Source: Oscillospiraceae bacterium (GTDB lineage: Bacteria > Bacillota > Clostridia > Oscillospirales > Oscillospiraceae). Taken from it: a stretch of DNA of 64,000 nucleotides. Position 1 is the stretch's first letter; the number at the start of each line of letters is the position of its first letter. Positions 49,680 through 61,600 of the stretch are shown piece by piece. The notes beneath the pieces were generated by a model. The model searched no databases. It was given only the letters and a program-made list of their open reading frames with translations, and had not been told where the DNA came from. The DNA lies in the NCBI GenBank assembly GCA_022792555.1, contig JAAWBF010000183.1, positions 1 through 64,000 of the forward strand, written 5' to 3'. Both the position numbers and the translations under genes were made by a program.

Positions 49680-50066
49680 TTATATCAGCCCGGTGATGGT
49701 CTCCAAAACTGCCTCCATCAGCGGCAGAGCGACAAACAGCGCCAAGGCGGCCCCGGCGGTCTCAACGAAGGCAGCGATCCCCCCCTCTTTGGCATCCCGG
49801 CAGATCTCGGCGGTAATACGAGTGACAACCGCGATTCCAACCGTTTTGACGACGGGAGACAAAACTGCTGGAACCATACCGGCTGTCTCTCCTAAGGCGT
49901 CCATCAGGCTTAAAACACCCTCCGACGCGTGGAGCGCAAAGCCTAGGATAAGAATTCCTGCGGCTAGGGCCAGAACGAGGCCCAATTCCTGTGCGTTTTT
50001 TTGGAGGATCATGGCGCAGAGCGCCGCTGTTACCGCGATTGCAGACACCTTTAAAATCTCTTCCAT
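49680..50066 (-). CDS. spoIIIAD: Stage III sporulation protein AD
   Basis: 128 aa; operon position and TM pattern. Confidence 0.92.
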   Translation of the reverse strand: MEEILKVSAIAVTAALCAMILQKNAQELGLVLALAAGILILGFALHASEGVLSLMDALGETAGMVPAVLSPVVKTVGIAVVTRITAEICRDAKEGGIAAFVETAGAALALFVALPLMEAVLETITGLI

Positions 50067-50072
50067 GGCGCA

Positions 50073-50267
50073 TTACAATCCAAAGAGAGTTTTGACCAAT
50101 TGGAACAGGTCGCTGATTTTCTGGACCACCATCATTAACACGACCACAAGGCCAGCCAAGGTTGTCATAGTCGCCTGCTCCTCCCGCCCTGAACGGGACA
50201 ATACCTGGTTGAGCACCGAGACCAAGATCCCAATGGCCGCAATTCTAAAGATCAGATCAATATCCAT
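50073..50267 (-). CDS. spoIIIAC: Stage III sporulation protein AC
   Basis: MDIDLIFRIAAIGILVSVLNQVLSRSGREEQATMTTLAGLVVVLMMVV. Confidence 0.94.
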   Translation of the reverse strand: MDIDLIFRIAAIGILVSVLNQVLSRSGREEQATMTTLAGLVVVLMMVVQKISDLFQLVKTLFGL

Positions 50268-50300
50268 CTGTATCTGCTTCCCTTCTCCGAACATTGGAGG

Positions 50301-50813
50301 CTATAAGAGCAATACGGCCAAAAAGCTGCCGATAGTCAGCCCAAGCGCACCATAAACCCGCCCCATACGGCCCCTCTCCTCCTCCGCATTGGCTAGGCTG
50401 TGGTTGAGTCTGGTATGGATTTCCGCCAATGCCGCCCGCTGACCTGGTCCATCATAGCGCCCTAAGACCTCCCCCAGCTCTTCCAGCGTACAACAGTCTT
50501 CGCTGCTCAGATCCATCGGATAGGATACCAGCGCTGTATGCCAGATCTGGCACAAGCTCTGTTCTCCAAGGTGATCAAGTCCGGATGTGCAGCGGGCGAA
50601 AAAATGGCAGGCGGGCGCCTGTGCCCGCTTGGCCAGTAGGGCCAGCAGTTCTGGCGTAGGAGTCAGCCGGAAGGAAAGCTCCCTGTCCATTAGTGCCAAT
50701 GCACCAAGTATGGCCCGCAGGCTGTTCACACGGCGGTTTAAATGTCCCGCGGCAGAAAAGCCAAAGGCCGCAGCACCACTGGTGAGAAGAACAGCGCCAA
50801 GTATCTTCAGCAT
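50301..50813 (-). CDS. spoIIIAB: Stage III sporulation protein AB
   Basis: 170 aa; operon position and typical N/C-terminal TMs. Confidence 0.9.
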   Translation of the reverse strand: MLKILGAVLLTSGAAAFGFSAAGHLNRRVNSLRAILGALALMDRELSFRLTPTPELLALLAKRAQAPACHFFARCTSGLDHLGEQSLCQIWHTALVSYPMDLSSEDCCTLEELGEVLGRYDGPGQRAALAEIHTRLNHSLANAEEERGRMGRVYGALGLTIGSFLAVLLL

Positions 50814-51745
50814 AGGGGTTTCTCCAGAGAAAAAATATGGAATTGACGGATTCCCTGTTCACGTTCTATCAAGACCGCCCGCTGAAAGAGCTTTAGGGAT
50901 AATAAACGCTGGTAAAGGGGTCGGGTACCCAAATCCTCCAGGCTGCGTGCGTGGGCAGTGGCCAACAGGATGACGCCGCAGTTGGCCGCCGTCTCCAGGG
51001 CGGCAATATCTCCAGGTGCGGTGATCTCATCGGCAGCCAGAACCTGGGGATTCATTCCCCGCAGCAGCATCATCAATCCCTCCTCTTTGGGGCAGCCATC
51101 CATGACGTCTGTGAGAGGCCCAACCTCCATCTGAGGGACACCATGGTATAATGCACACAGCTCTCCACGCTCATCAGCCACCCCTACCCGCAGGGGCATG
51201 GTTCCAATTCCAGCAGAGATCCGCCGGATCAGATCCCGGAGCAGTGTCGTCTTACCACCGCCTGGCGGGGAGAGAATCAAGGTACTGCGCAGTCCGCCTC
51301 CCACGGTTAAGGCGGGCAGAACCTGCTCTGCCGCCCCTGAAATTTCCCTGGCAATTCGGATGGCCAGAGAGGAGAGCTGGCGGAGGTTGGTAATACTCCC
51401 CTCCTGTACCACAGCCGCTCCGCACAGCCCGATCCGATGTCCCCCCTGTACGGTGATAAAACCGTTGCACACGCGATCCAACACCGTATGGGCTGATGCC
51501 TGTGTGGCGATTTCAAATACTGCGGATAGGTCCTCTCCTTGAATGGGTTCTGGACAGCCGGGAACCGGAACCTCTCCTCTGGGGAGCAATACTGTGAGTG
51601 GTTGTCCCATACGCAGGCGGAACTCCTCGGCGCGAGCTTTGTCTATCTCACTGAATGCGGCCAAAGCATGTCGCTGTCGGGGGGGTAAAAGAGCTGCCGC
51701 CTGCATAAACCGCTGGATTGCCAGCTGGTCTGAATTGTTTCTCAT
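50807..51745 (-). CDS. spoIIIAA: Stage III sporulation protein AA (ATPase)
   Basis: LILSPPGGGKTTLLRDLIRRIS; GVADERGELCALYHG; AADEITAPGDIAALETAANCGV. Confidence 0.96.
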   Translation of the reverse strand: MRNNSDQLAIQRFMQAAALLPPRQRHALAAFSEIDKARAEEFRLRMGQPLTVLLPRGEVPVPGCPEPIQGEDLSAVFEIATQASAHTVLDRVCNGFITVQGGHRIGLCGAAVVQEGSITNLRQLSSLAIRIAREISGAAEQVLPALTVGGGLRSTLILSPPGGGKTTLLRDLIRRISAGIGTMPLRVGVADERGELCALYHGVPQMEVGPLTDVMDGCPKEEGLMMLLRGMNPQVLAADEITAPGDIAALETAANCGVILLATAHARSLEDLGTRPLYQRLLSLKLFQRAVLIEREQGIRQFHIFSLEKPLC

Positions 51746-51773
51746 AACCTCACGCTCCTCTTTTGTTGTTGGA

Positions 51774-51804
51774 ATATCCTATGAACGGTTGTCCATGTTT
51801 ATGA
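51774..51804 (-). promoter_or_regulatory. Putative SigmaE promoter of spoIIIA operon
   Basis: Minus strand TCATAAA, 14 bp, CATAGGATAT, resembling SigE -35/-10. Confidence 0.55.
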
Positions 51805-51831
51805 CGAGAAAAAAGAGACCAGCAAAGCACA

Positions 51832-51865
51832 AAACGGTCTCACTCCTCCAGGAATGAGACCGTTT
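51832..51865 (-). terminator. Hairpin after lgt
   Basis: AAACGGTCTCA-loop-TGAGACCGTTT. Confidence 0.75.
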
Positions 51866-51880
51866 CTTACATTATTCAAC

Positions 51881-52843
51881 TTATCTTTCTTCTTCCGCGC
51901 TGGATTCACCCTTAGACTGCATGGGTCCCGCCCCCTCTGAAGGGGCCTGATTTTGTTCGTCCTGTGTTTCAGGCGGCAGGGACTTCTGCGCAGCTTGTTC
52001 CACCCAGAGGGTTTTTGGATGCCGTTTGATATGGGAGAAGTTCCAGAACAGCAGGACTAAGGCCGCAAGAGAGGAGAGAAAGCCCAGCGCCTGAGAGACA
52101 CGGATCCCTGTACCAAAGAGATAGAGACTGTCAGAACGCAGGCCCTCAATGAGACCGCGCCCAAACCCATACCAAGCCAGATAGCTCAAAAAGATCTGCC
52201 CATCGAATTTGCGTCCCTGTTTGACTGCCCAAGCCAGAAGGAAAAATCCGGCCAGATTCCACAGAGATTCATAGAAAAAGGTAGGATGGACCTCGACATA
52301 CTGATAAGTGCCATTTACAAATTCGTAGATCCCCATCCGCCAGGGCAGCGTGGTGGGGCCGCCGTAGGCCTCGATGTTGACAAAATTGCCCCAGCGCCCG
52401 ATACACTGGCCAATCAGCAGACCGAAGACGCCCAGATCTGCAAAAGCCAGAAAGCTGATTTTTTTCCATCTGCAAAAGACAAGGACGGTCAGGATGGCCG
52501 CAATCACAGCGCCATAAATAGCGAGTCCGCCGTCCCAGATGCGCACCATTTGTACAAAATCCAGCCCACCGTCCGCTGTCCGGTACAGATCCAGATAAAA
52601 CACGATGTAGTACAGCCGTGCCCCGATCACTGACAGCGGCACGGCAAAGAAGAGCGCGTCAATCAGATCGTCCTGCCGGATGCCGAATTGTACAGATTTA
52701 CGGCTGCAATAGAAGACAGCCAACAGGAATCCGGTGGCAATGATAACACCATACCAGTAGATGGGCCAGCTCCCCAGATGGAACGCAACCCGGTTAAGCG
52801 AAATCTCCAGGCCGCCCAGCCCTGGAAAGGAAACGGAACGCAT
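51881..52843 (-). CDS. lgt: Prolipoprotein diacylglyceryl transferase
   Basis: WPIYWYGVIIATGFLLAV, GQCIGRWGNFVNIEAYGGPT, HPTFFYESLWNL. Confidence 0.96.
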   Translation of the reverse strand: MRSVSFPGLGGLEISLNRVAFHLGSWPIYWYGVIIATGFLLAVFYCSRKSVQFGIRQDDLIDALFFAVPLSVIGARLYYIVFYLDLYRTADGGLDFVQMVRIWDGGLAIYGAVIAAILTVLVFCRWKKISFLAFADLGVFGLLIGQCIGRWGNFVNIEAYGGPTTLPWRMGIYEFVNGTYQYVEVHPTFFYESLWNLAGFFLLAWAVKQGRKFDGQIFLSYLAWYGFGRGLIEGLRSDSLYLFGTGIRVSQALGFLSSLAALVLLFWNFSHIKRHPKTLWVEQAAQKSLPPETQDEQNQAPSEGAGPMQSKGESSAEEER

Positions 52844-54129
52844 TACATCTCACCCTTGGGGCGAACAACGGCCAGGGAGGCACGCTGGGGTGTAAATATA
52901 GTGCGGATACAGGCGGTGACATCCTCGGCATGGATGGTGTCAAACACCGCTGGGAAGTCCAGCATATCTACCCCATCAAAATGGGACTGGGCCAAACCGA
53001 TACAGACAAATTCAAAGGAGTTTAACTGCCGTACCCGGTTTCCGTAGATCGCCTTTTTCTGCCGCTGGAAGAATGCATCATCTACCCCTTCCCTGCCTAA
53101 ACGCTCTGCCTCTGCGAGAACAGCATCGCGGACAGCCTCTGGATCTCGGCTCTCTCCACAGGCCAGGAAGAGGGCACAGGCGGGATAGGCCTCATAGCCG
53201 CTGCCAAAGCTCTTGTTGATCAGGCCCTCACTATAGAGCCGTGCATAGAGTGGACTGGAAGCCCCCATCAGAACCTCGCAGGCCAGCTCACTTACCAGCT
53301 CCTGCCGCAGACGCGACGGGCCTTTTGAGGCTGGATCCGCCTTAAATCCAAGCTGAAAAATGGGGGTAGATACCTCCATGGATAGGGTTTTTCCGCTGTG
53401 AACTGCCGTGGGCATCTCTGGGGCGCCGTAGTCCCGTTCTATCTTGCCGTTGGGAGCCTGCGTCAGGATCTCCTTGGCCAAGGCATAAATCCGCTCCGGA
53501 TCCACATCCCCGGCTACGCACAGAACCATATTAGAAGGATTATAAAATGCCTTATGGCAGGCGTAGAGGGTATCTGCCGTAATGTGGGAGATGGATTCCC
53601 GCGTTCCCGCCACCGAGACCTTGAGGGGGTGATGATCGTAGAGCCCATCCAGCATGGCATAGAAAACCTGGTGAGAGGGATCGTCCTCGATCATCTGGAT
53701 CTCCTGACCGATGATACCCTGCTCCTTGTCCACACTCTCCTGGGTAAACCAGGGAATAGAGACAAAGGACAGAAGGATTTTTAAGTTTTCATAGAATTTT
53801 TCCGTACTCTCAAAGTAATACCCCGTGATAGCAGAGCTGGTAAAGGCATTAGGGCTGGCGCCGTTTTGCGCCAGGTCCTGGAGTGCATTTCCATCCTGCG
53901 TGTCAAACATCTTGTGTTCCAAAAAGTGCGCCACGCCAGCTGGTGTATCGTGCCAGGCCCCATCGAGCTGAAACCGCATGTCCATCCCGCCGTAACAGGT
54001 GGCAAAAAAGGCGTAGCACTTTTGGAACTGGCGCTTTTCATCTACATAGATGTGCAGGCCGTTCTCCAGCTGTCCGTGCCAGAGCCGTTCCCCAAGCCGG
54101 GCGTATTCCTTGCTTACCATATTTGCCAT
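52843..54129 (-). CDS. M16 (insulinase) family peptidase, YmfH-like, catalytic
   Basis: GVAHFLEHKMFD (HxxEH zinc motif). Confidence 0.93.
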   Translation of the reverse strand: MANMVSKEYARLGERLWHGQLENGLHIYVDEKRQFQKCYAFFATCYGGMDMRFQLDGAWHDTPAGVAHFLEHKMFDTQDGNALQDLAQNGASPNAFTSSAITGYYFESTEKFYENLKILLSFVSIPWFTQESVDKEQGIIGQEIQMIEDDPSHQVFYAMLDGLYDHHPLKVSVAGTRESISHITADTLYACHKAFYNPSNMVLCVAGDVDPERIYALAKEILTQAPNGKIERDYGAPEMPTAVHSGKTLSMEVSTPIFQLGFKADPASKGPSRLRQELVSELACEVLMGASSPLYARLYSEGLINKSFGSGYEAYPACALFLACGESRDPEAVRDAVLAEAERLGREGVDDAFFQRQKKAIYGNRVRQLNSFEFVCIGLAQSHFDGVDMLDFPAVFDTIHAEDVTACIRTIFTPQRASLAVVRPKGEM

Positions 54130-54133
54130 GGGC

Positions 54134-55417
54134 CTAATCCTCCTTGCCTTTCAGGAAGTAAACAGTATCCAGAGACAGGCGTTGGGCTGCCGCAATCACC
54201 TGCTCTTTTGTGACCCCCTCTATCCGTGCGGCCAGCGCCTCCGGTGTCTCGGCCAATCCGGCTACTATCTGGGCCAGCCAATAGTCCTCAAGGCGGCTCT
54301 GAGAATCTAATGTGGTATATAAGGTACTAACCAAGGAACGGCGCGCACCCTCCAGCTCCCAGTCTTCTATCTGCCCACGCTTGCAGTGCTCCAGCTGAGC
54401 CAAAATCTCCGCCTTGGCCTCCTCTACTTTGTCAAACTCCACACCGGAGGAGACCAGCATGACACCTTTAAGCTTTTCCAGCTGGGCGCTGGCGTAGTAG
54501 CACAGGGAGAGCCGCTCCCGCACGTTGAGGAAGAGCTTAGAGGTTGTCGTCCCGCCAAAGACCGCAGTACACAGCGCCAGGGCAGGATATTCGGGATCCT
54601 GTACAGTAATCCCGTCGGTCCGCAGGCCCATCGTGAGTTTCCCCTGGGTCACATCCAGAGCCTCCTCTACAAGCTTGGGAGGGACCGAGGCAGCTTTCTG
54701 CGTACAGGGAGAGGGCTGGAACCGGGCCTCAGTTTTAGGCAGGCCTTCCAGCGCAGATAGAAACGCCTTTTTTACTCGTTCCGGCGCAGCTGAACCGCAG
54801 AAATAGATCTCAATAGCAGCCTGTGACAGAAGGGCCTGATACCGGTCCCAGAGCGCCCTGCCGTCCAGTGCAGCAGCCTGGGCCTCGCTGCCCAATTTAT
54901 CCACACCAAAGGGTTCTCCACTGCACATCTCAGCGGTAACACGGTTCAGAGCGTACTGGCGTTTTTCGTTGATCTGCGCTCGAATGCGGTCAATGAGGTT
55001 GCCTCGCTCTCCCTCTACATAGGCTGGGACGAACCCCTCCCCTGCCTGTGCCGGATGGAGCAGCAGTTCTCCAAACAGCATAGCTGCTGGCTCCAAGATC
55101 TGGCTTCCATCCATAGTATAGGCGTCATCTAAAAAGCTGCCCGTAAAACCGATGCATTGGGTCTCTCCCTTTTTGCGTACCGCCGGCTCAATCCATCCAC
55201 CATAGAGATCGTCCAATGCAGTTGACAGGGACTCCATATCGGGACAACGCTTGGTCCCGCGGCGCAGGACCATAGGGACAAGCGCATTTGCCGAGGCGGT
55301 TTCTGCACGGATAGGAGTAAGCAGCTCCACCCCAATCAGGCTGGATTTAAACTTTTTTGTATGCACCGCCGTCAGATGGACGCCGGAAAACAGCTCCATA
55401 CGGGTGACATTGGCCAT
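54134..55417 (-). CDS. M16-like protein, YmfF-like, lacking HxxEH
   Basis: MANVTRMELFSGVHLTAVHTKKFKSSLIGVELLTP; M16 fold, no zinc motif at the expected N-terminal position. Confidence 0.88.
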   Translation of the reverse strand: MANVTRMELFSGVHLTAVHTKKFKSSLIGVELLTPIRAETASANALVPMVLRRGTKRCPDMESLSTALDDLYGGWIEPAVRKKGETQCIGFTGSFLDDAYTMDGSQILEPAAMLFGELLLHPAQAGEGFVPAYVEGERGNLIDRIRAQINEKRQYALNRVTAEMCSGEPFGVDKLGSEAQAAALDGRALWDRYQALLSQAAIEIYFCGSAAPERVKKAFLSALEGLPKTEARFQPSPCTQKAASVPPKLVEEALDVTQGKLTMGLRTDGITVQDPEYPALALCTAVFGGTTTSKLFLNVRERLSLCYYASAQLEKLKGVMLVSSGVEFDKVEEAKAEILAQLEHCKRGQIEDWELEGARRSLVSTLYTTLDSQSRLEDYWLAQIVAGLAETPEALAARIEGVTKEQVIAAAQRLSLDTVYFLKGKED

Positions 55418-55609
55418 CAGCCACCATTCCTTTCCTAGTGGAAATTGCAGGCCTCCTGATCGGCGGCCAGGCCGTACCGGCAGGTACCATCGGCTTCCGA
55501 CCAGTGCGGCAGCTTGTATTATACAACATTTTTCCCGGTTTGACACCCTAAAAAACAAAATTAGCTGGCTTTTCTCTGTCCTCTTCCTGAGACGAAGAAA
55601 ATTTCAAGT

Positions 55610-58600
55610 TTACAGGACTACTTCTACCATATGCTCGCCCTCCATCTGGTTCATGTCGATCCCTGTCTGGATGGCACATCCGTCCAAATAGGTCCCTTTC
55701 TCCTCTCCACGCCTGACTGAGAACTGACAGGTAGCTTTTTCAGTCCGCCAAACGGCAGTGTACCCTGACCAGTGCTCTGGAAGGACAGGTTCGATAAAAA
55801 GCCTGTTCTCCCGAAGTTGGAACCCCAAAAGCACCTCTGTTGCGGTGCGGTAATACCAGCCAGCCGCCCCGGTGTACCAGCTCCAGCCCCCCCGGCCCAG
55901 ATGGGCGGGATTAGAATAGACATCTGCAGCCAGGACAAAAGGCTCCGTTTTAAAAATCCCAGTGTCATGGTGGGCCGGAAGAAGGGTTCGGAGTATATCA
56001 TACCCCTCCTCAGCCATTCCGAGGCGCAGGCAGGCCAGTGCAAGCCAAACTGCCGCATGGGTGTACTGCCCGCCGTTCTCTCGGACACCGGGAACGTAAC
56101 CGCCAATATAGCCTGGGTCCTGCTCCCCGCCGTCAAAGGCAGGTGTGAAGAGCTTTATCAGACCCGCTTCCCGGTCAAACAGTCGGTCCAGAGCAGCCTG
56201 TACCCCCTGAACAGCCTTGTCACGGTGATCCCCTGGCGCCAGGACGGCCCAGCTTTGGGCAATGGAGTCCAGCGTACAGGCGGCAGCGCCACTCGTGCCA
56301 AGCGGGGTCCCATCGTCATAGTAGCCGCGCAGGAACCAACTGCCGTCCCAGGCATCCCCGGCGGCTTGGGCCAGCGCGGCAGACGTCTGACGGTATTTCT
56401 CGGCCCGATCCGGCTCCCCCATTCGCGCACAGATTGGCGCAAAAGACTCCAGTACAGCTGCTGTAAACCAAGTAAGCCATACAGATTCACCGCGCCCCTC
56501 TATGCCAACTCGGTTCATGCCGTCGTTCCAATCCCCTGTTCCCATCAGGGACAGGCCGTGGATACCGGTTCCCCGTGTCAAGGCCTGCTCTACGGCCAAA
56601 ACCGCATGGCGATAGACACTGTCTGTCTCTTCAGAGCTGGTGGGCTGTTCATACCGCTCAACTTCCTCATCCCCCAGGATGGGGGAACACAGGTAAGGGG
56701 TCTCTTCCCGTAAAATGGTCCAGTCACCCCGCTGCTCCAGATAGGCACAGAGGGTGTAGGGCAGCCAGAGCAGGTCATCACTGATGCGGGTACGGACCCC
56801 CTTTGAGCGGCCATCCTGGTCTTCATGCCACCAGTGCTGGACATCGCCCTCTCGGTATTGGTGGGCACAGGCCCGCAGAATCTGAGTCTTGGCATACTCC
56901 CCCGTTTGCAGGAGGGTCGCACAGACATCTTGAAGCTGATCACGAAAACCGAAGGCCCCGCCGTTTTGATAGCGGGAAGTCCGGCCCATCAGGCGGCAGG
57001 CTAGAACCTGATAGAGTGCCCAGCCGTTGAGATAGTGATTCAGCATCTCGTCTGGTGTGTGAAAATGCAGCGCAGAGACCTGCCGGTTCCAGTATATGGT
57101 GGTCTGGTTGAGGAGCTTTCTGACCTGACCAAGGCTGGGACGAAGCTTGGTCTCCTCAGGAGTGGTAACAAGAGCAATGGTATCATCAAGTCTGTAAAGT
57201 TTAATTGCTTTATCTGCGCTCTGATAAAAAAGTTTACAGGGTTCTCCTTTCAGCGTAATAAGCAAAATCCTGGCTTGCTCTTCCATAGGCACAAAGGCTG
57301 TGGTTGTGATATGTCGGCTCCCCCACTGTTTTTCCCAGCGAGCAAAGCCCGGACCATAGGTGACGGTGCAGGACAGACCGTCCCCGCCGGCAAAGAGGGC
57401 ACAGCGTTCCTCCTCTGCCTGGAGCCAAAACTCCTCTGGACCGCCAATGGCGAGGGGATCGTTACACCAAGGGGTCAGCTGGTGTTCTCTGGCATTGTCA
57501 AGCCACAGGTGGCCGCAGCCAGTCTCATCTGGCATCCAGCCAAATGAGCCGTTGGTTAGTATCTGACTCCATCCAAGAGGCGGCAGTCTGGGGCCGGTGA
57601 AGCAACGGAAGGTTCCATCTGCGCCAAACTCCCATCTTGGCGCTCCCGGTTCAATTGTAAAGTGATTTTCCTGTTCAGATATTGGAGATTCCTGTATTTC
57701 TTCTTCTGGAGAATCCAGTAAGATGGTCGCCGCCCGCTTAACTGGTTCGCATGCATCCACCAAATGGACACCACCCTTGGCACCCAGCATGTGCTCCCAC
57801 TGGAGGGCATGTAATCCCTCCAACAGACTTGAACGGGCAGGCCGCCGATAGTCTCCCCCCTCCCTAATTAAAAACACCAAATCAAAAGAAAAACCGCTCT
57901 TACATAACAGCTTATGTGCCCCAAGCCAAAAGAGGTGTGCTTCTGCCTCACCCAGTCCCTCAATCTCGGCTGCCGCAATGGGAACGTCACCGGAGATGCC
58001 AAAGGGCCACAGTGTACTGGGTTCTATTGGACAGTGTCGGGCCGGATAGGCGAGATTTTTCAGTAATTTATAGGCATGGAAAGCTTCTTCCCTTGACAGC
58101 TTACAGGCCTGGAGTAGACCGCCAAGGATGTTCTCGCCGTTGGTAAGTTCCAAGAGTCGGAGGGCGGCTTGGACAGCTCCAGAGCTGCTGTCTGAGGCCG
58201 CCAGCGCAAACCGGAAACTTCGCTGCTCCCCCTTTGCGAGTTTGAAGGGGATACGCACTAGCAGGCATGGATCAAGTACTGCACCTGCTGTACTATGGGC
58301 CGGTCCTTCTAATGCCTGTTGTAGGGCGTGTCTGCCGCCTCGTCCCAGTGCAACCTCACGGCTGGTGTCAAAGAAAGCCTCTGGAGCGTCCCAGAGGACT
58401 GCCAGTGCAGGCCGCCCCTCTAATTGACTGCGTGGCCGCCTGGTAAAAACCACCCCATCTCCAGTATAGGCGCTCTCAAGGAAGAGTTTGGAAAACGCAG
58501 GATGTGCGTCATAATCGATCTGGCGGGCTAAGACAGGCTCCAGATAGCAGACCAGTTCTCCGCGCAGCGGCGTCTCTCCACGCCATTCCAGAACCAGATC

Positions 58601-61600
58601 CCGCAGCTCTCCATTTTCACGTCCAGGGACCTGGAGGGTCTGAACTGCAGTAAGCTGATCTATCCGGGTCTCCCAGGCGGCGCCACTGTCAAAGTGCCAA
58701 AAACCGGGCCGCAGAGGAAGCAAGCCCTCCGCCGTACTGAGATAGAACGAAATTCCATCCCGTGTGGTCAGCGCAGTCTCCCCCATCTTGGAGTAGTTTG
58801 TGCCGTCTGAGGCGCAGAAGACGGTGTAAGCGCCGTTGGAGACCAGGTGACACGCCGGCCGGCCGCCTGTCCAGGTTCCCTCTCGAACCAGACCGGGATC
58901 AGCCAGCCGCTTGGGTTTGTCCGGGATCTCGCAGCTTGGGGATTTCATGACAGAGGCTCCCACCGGAACCTTCTCCTGGAGCAGTTCCCGATAGGCGGAC
59001 ATATTGCAGTCCCGCAGAAAGCGCTGCTGCATAATGTTATTGTTTAACGCGTTGTCAATGGCTGTCAAGCTCATACCAAGGTGGTGGGCCATATAGGATT
59101 TTACTAGTTCACAGGACCGCTCTCCTGTGAGGCGTGCAGAAGTGAAATCCAACGCCTCATAAAGGCCGTATTTCCCCTCCGCACCCAGATCCCGGAGTCG
59201 CCGCAGGTTTCGTCCTGCCCTGCCTGGGGCTAATAACAGGGCTAAAAAGGAGGCGTAGGGGGCTATCACTAGCTCCAGGTCCAGATCCCGCTTGAGGCCG
59301 AGCTTCTGCACCCCATGGGCCTTGTACTGATAACTCAACCCCCCGTCAAAGGCGTAAAAGCCAGACTCGGAGATCCCCCAGGGGACCTTGCCGCCGGTAC
59401 GGCGGCGCTGTTCATAGAGACAGAAGGCCAGGGATTCGTACATCAGACTGTTGGGTTCAATAGGGAGCAGAAGGTTGGGCATAAAGTATTCAAACATGGT
59501 GCCCGTCCAGGAGGCCATGCCGCTATAGTCGTTGTCCCCTACCAGCATCCGGCTCAGACGCCGCCAGTGCCGGGGTGCCACCTGCCCTTGGGCTACCGCG
59601 ATATAACTGGTCTGCCGGGCCTCACTGGCCATCAGGTCATACCAGCCTGGAGTATACTGTTCGGCTTCCACATCGTAGCCGATGGTAAAGAGCTTACGTT
59701 CGGCGTCATAGAGCAATGAAAAGTCCATCCCGTTGGCCAGGGTCTCTGCCCGCCGGGCCAGTACGTCCTCCCCCCACTCATAGAGCCCCTCCCGCAGGGC
59801 AATGAGACAGCCACAGAGATTCCCGCCGTCCACGGTGGAGACATAGCGGGGGAACAGGGGCTTGGCGGTTGCGGTGTCATACCAGTTATACAGATGGCCT
59901 CTCCACTTGGGCAGGGCCTCCGCTGTATCCAGCATGTGGCCAATCAGCGCCACTGCCCGCTCTCTGGTGATAAAATCCAGATCCACAGCGGCCAGACAAC
60001 ACAGCAGCGCCATACCTAAATTTGTAGGAGAGGTCCTGCGGGCCAGTCCGACAGCGGGTTGCTCCTGCCAGTTGTCCGGCGGCAGCCAGTGGTTTTCTGG
60101 ACCGAGAAAGTCAGAAAAATACTGCCAGATCAGAGCCCCCTGATGGAGCAGAAAGGCCCGGTCTGTTGTGGAGAGAGTCCGCTTTTGATTGATTGGCCGG
60201 CTTAAGGCCCAGGAAAAAATGGGGGCGCAGATCCACACCAGCCCCACTGCCGCACCGGCTGGAAAACGGGAAAAAAGGACGGCAACTCCCCCGGCCGCTA
60301 CACAGGACCAGCCCTTTCGGTAGTGGCTCCCAATACCATCCCCCGACTTTCGCTCCGCATCGGCAGCCGTCACCCAGGCCAGCCGCTCCTTATGGGTGAT
60401 ATAGCTCCGCCATAGAGCGGTGCAGATGGCGCTGGCGCAGGTCCAAGCGTGAAGCGGAAGAAAAAGCAGCTGAACCAAGGTCTGGAGGATCACCCCGCCT
60501 AATCCGGCAATGATGGTAGAGTGATAGCGGTTGCGTAGTCCTTGTCCCCCACGGAAGGCTAGATCGGCACTGGAAAGCAGAAGATTCGACCAAGCTGCCA
60601 AAATAGCGGCAGCGGCAGCGGCGGTAAAGTCCGCCCCTGCAAGGCACATCCCCAGCAAAAGAGCCAGCAGCGTACATACCGGCGATAGACTGCGGCGCAG
60701 ATTGTCAAATATCTTCCATTTTGAAATGGAAGATATAGGGTTTAATTCTACACCTCCAAACTGGTTGGATACGGTCCGGCCCAGCCAGGGCAAAAGCTGC
60801 CAGTCCCCCCGGATCCACCGGTGAAGGCGGGCAAAATAACTTGTGACCTTGTAGGGATAGCCGTCGGTAAGCTCGATATCTCCAATCAATCCTGCATGGA
60901 GATAGGAACCTTCCAGCAGGTCATGGGACAAAATCGTATTTTCAGGGAAACGACCATCCAAGCAGGTAAAAAAGGCGTCCACATCAAAGATCCCTTTTCC
61001 GGTATAAGTCCCTTGGTCAAAAAGATCATGGTAGACATCGCTTGTCGTAGAGCCGTAAGGGTCTACACCCCCCTGTCCGGCAAAGATGCGGGAAAATTGG
61101 CTTCGATTCGCGGCGTTGAGCTCTACGCCTACCCGCGGCTGCAACAGTCCATAGCCCGCGGTGACGATCCGCCGACGTGGGTCCACCTTGGCACGATTAA
61201 GGGGGTGAAGCATGGCGCCTACCAGCTCTTTGGCGGTTCCCACGTTCAGACTGGTATCTGAGTCCAAGGTAATGACATACTTTACCCCATTGAGTGCCCT
61301 GCGATCTCCGGAACGGACAGTCAAGCCAGTCCGGCGGCCCTTGAGAAGCCGTACCAGCTCCAACAGCGCCCCACGTTTGCGCTCCCAGCCCACATAGCGT
61401 TCATCAGTAGGCTGAAACACTGGGGGCCGAAAGAAAAGGTAAAACCCTCCACCATGCTTTTCATTCAGTGCATCTACTGCTCTCTGGGCTGCGGCTACGG
61501 TCCTTCGGGCCTCCGAGCCCATGGGAAGCGCCCTGTCCGGCAGATCGGCCAGCAGACCAAAGAGAAGCTGATCACCGGCATCTCGGTTGGCCAGTCGGTA

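Noticed and set aside
55772-56713. 313-aa plus-strand ORF (and other long ORFs such as 19243-19983, 21644-22231, 44995-45702, 49693-50355)
   Set aside because: All are antisense to strongly supported genes; GC-rich shadow ORFs with low-complexity or unrecognisable translations.
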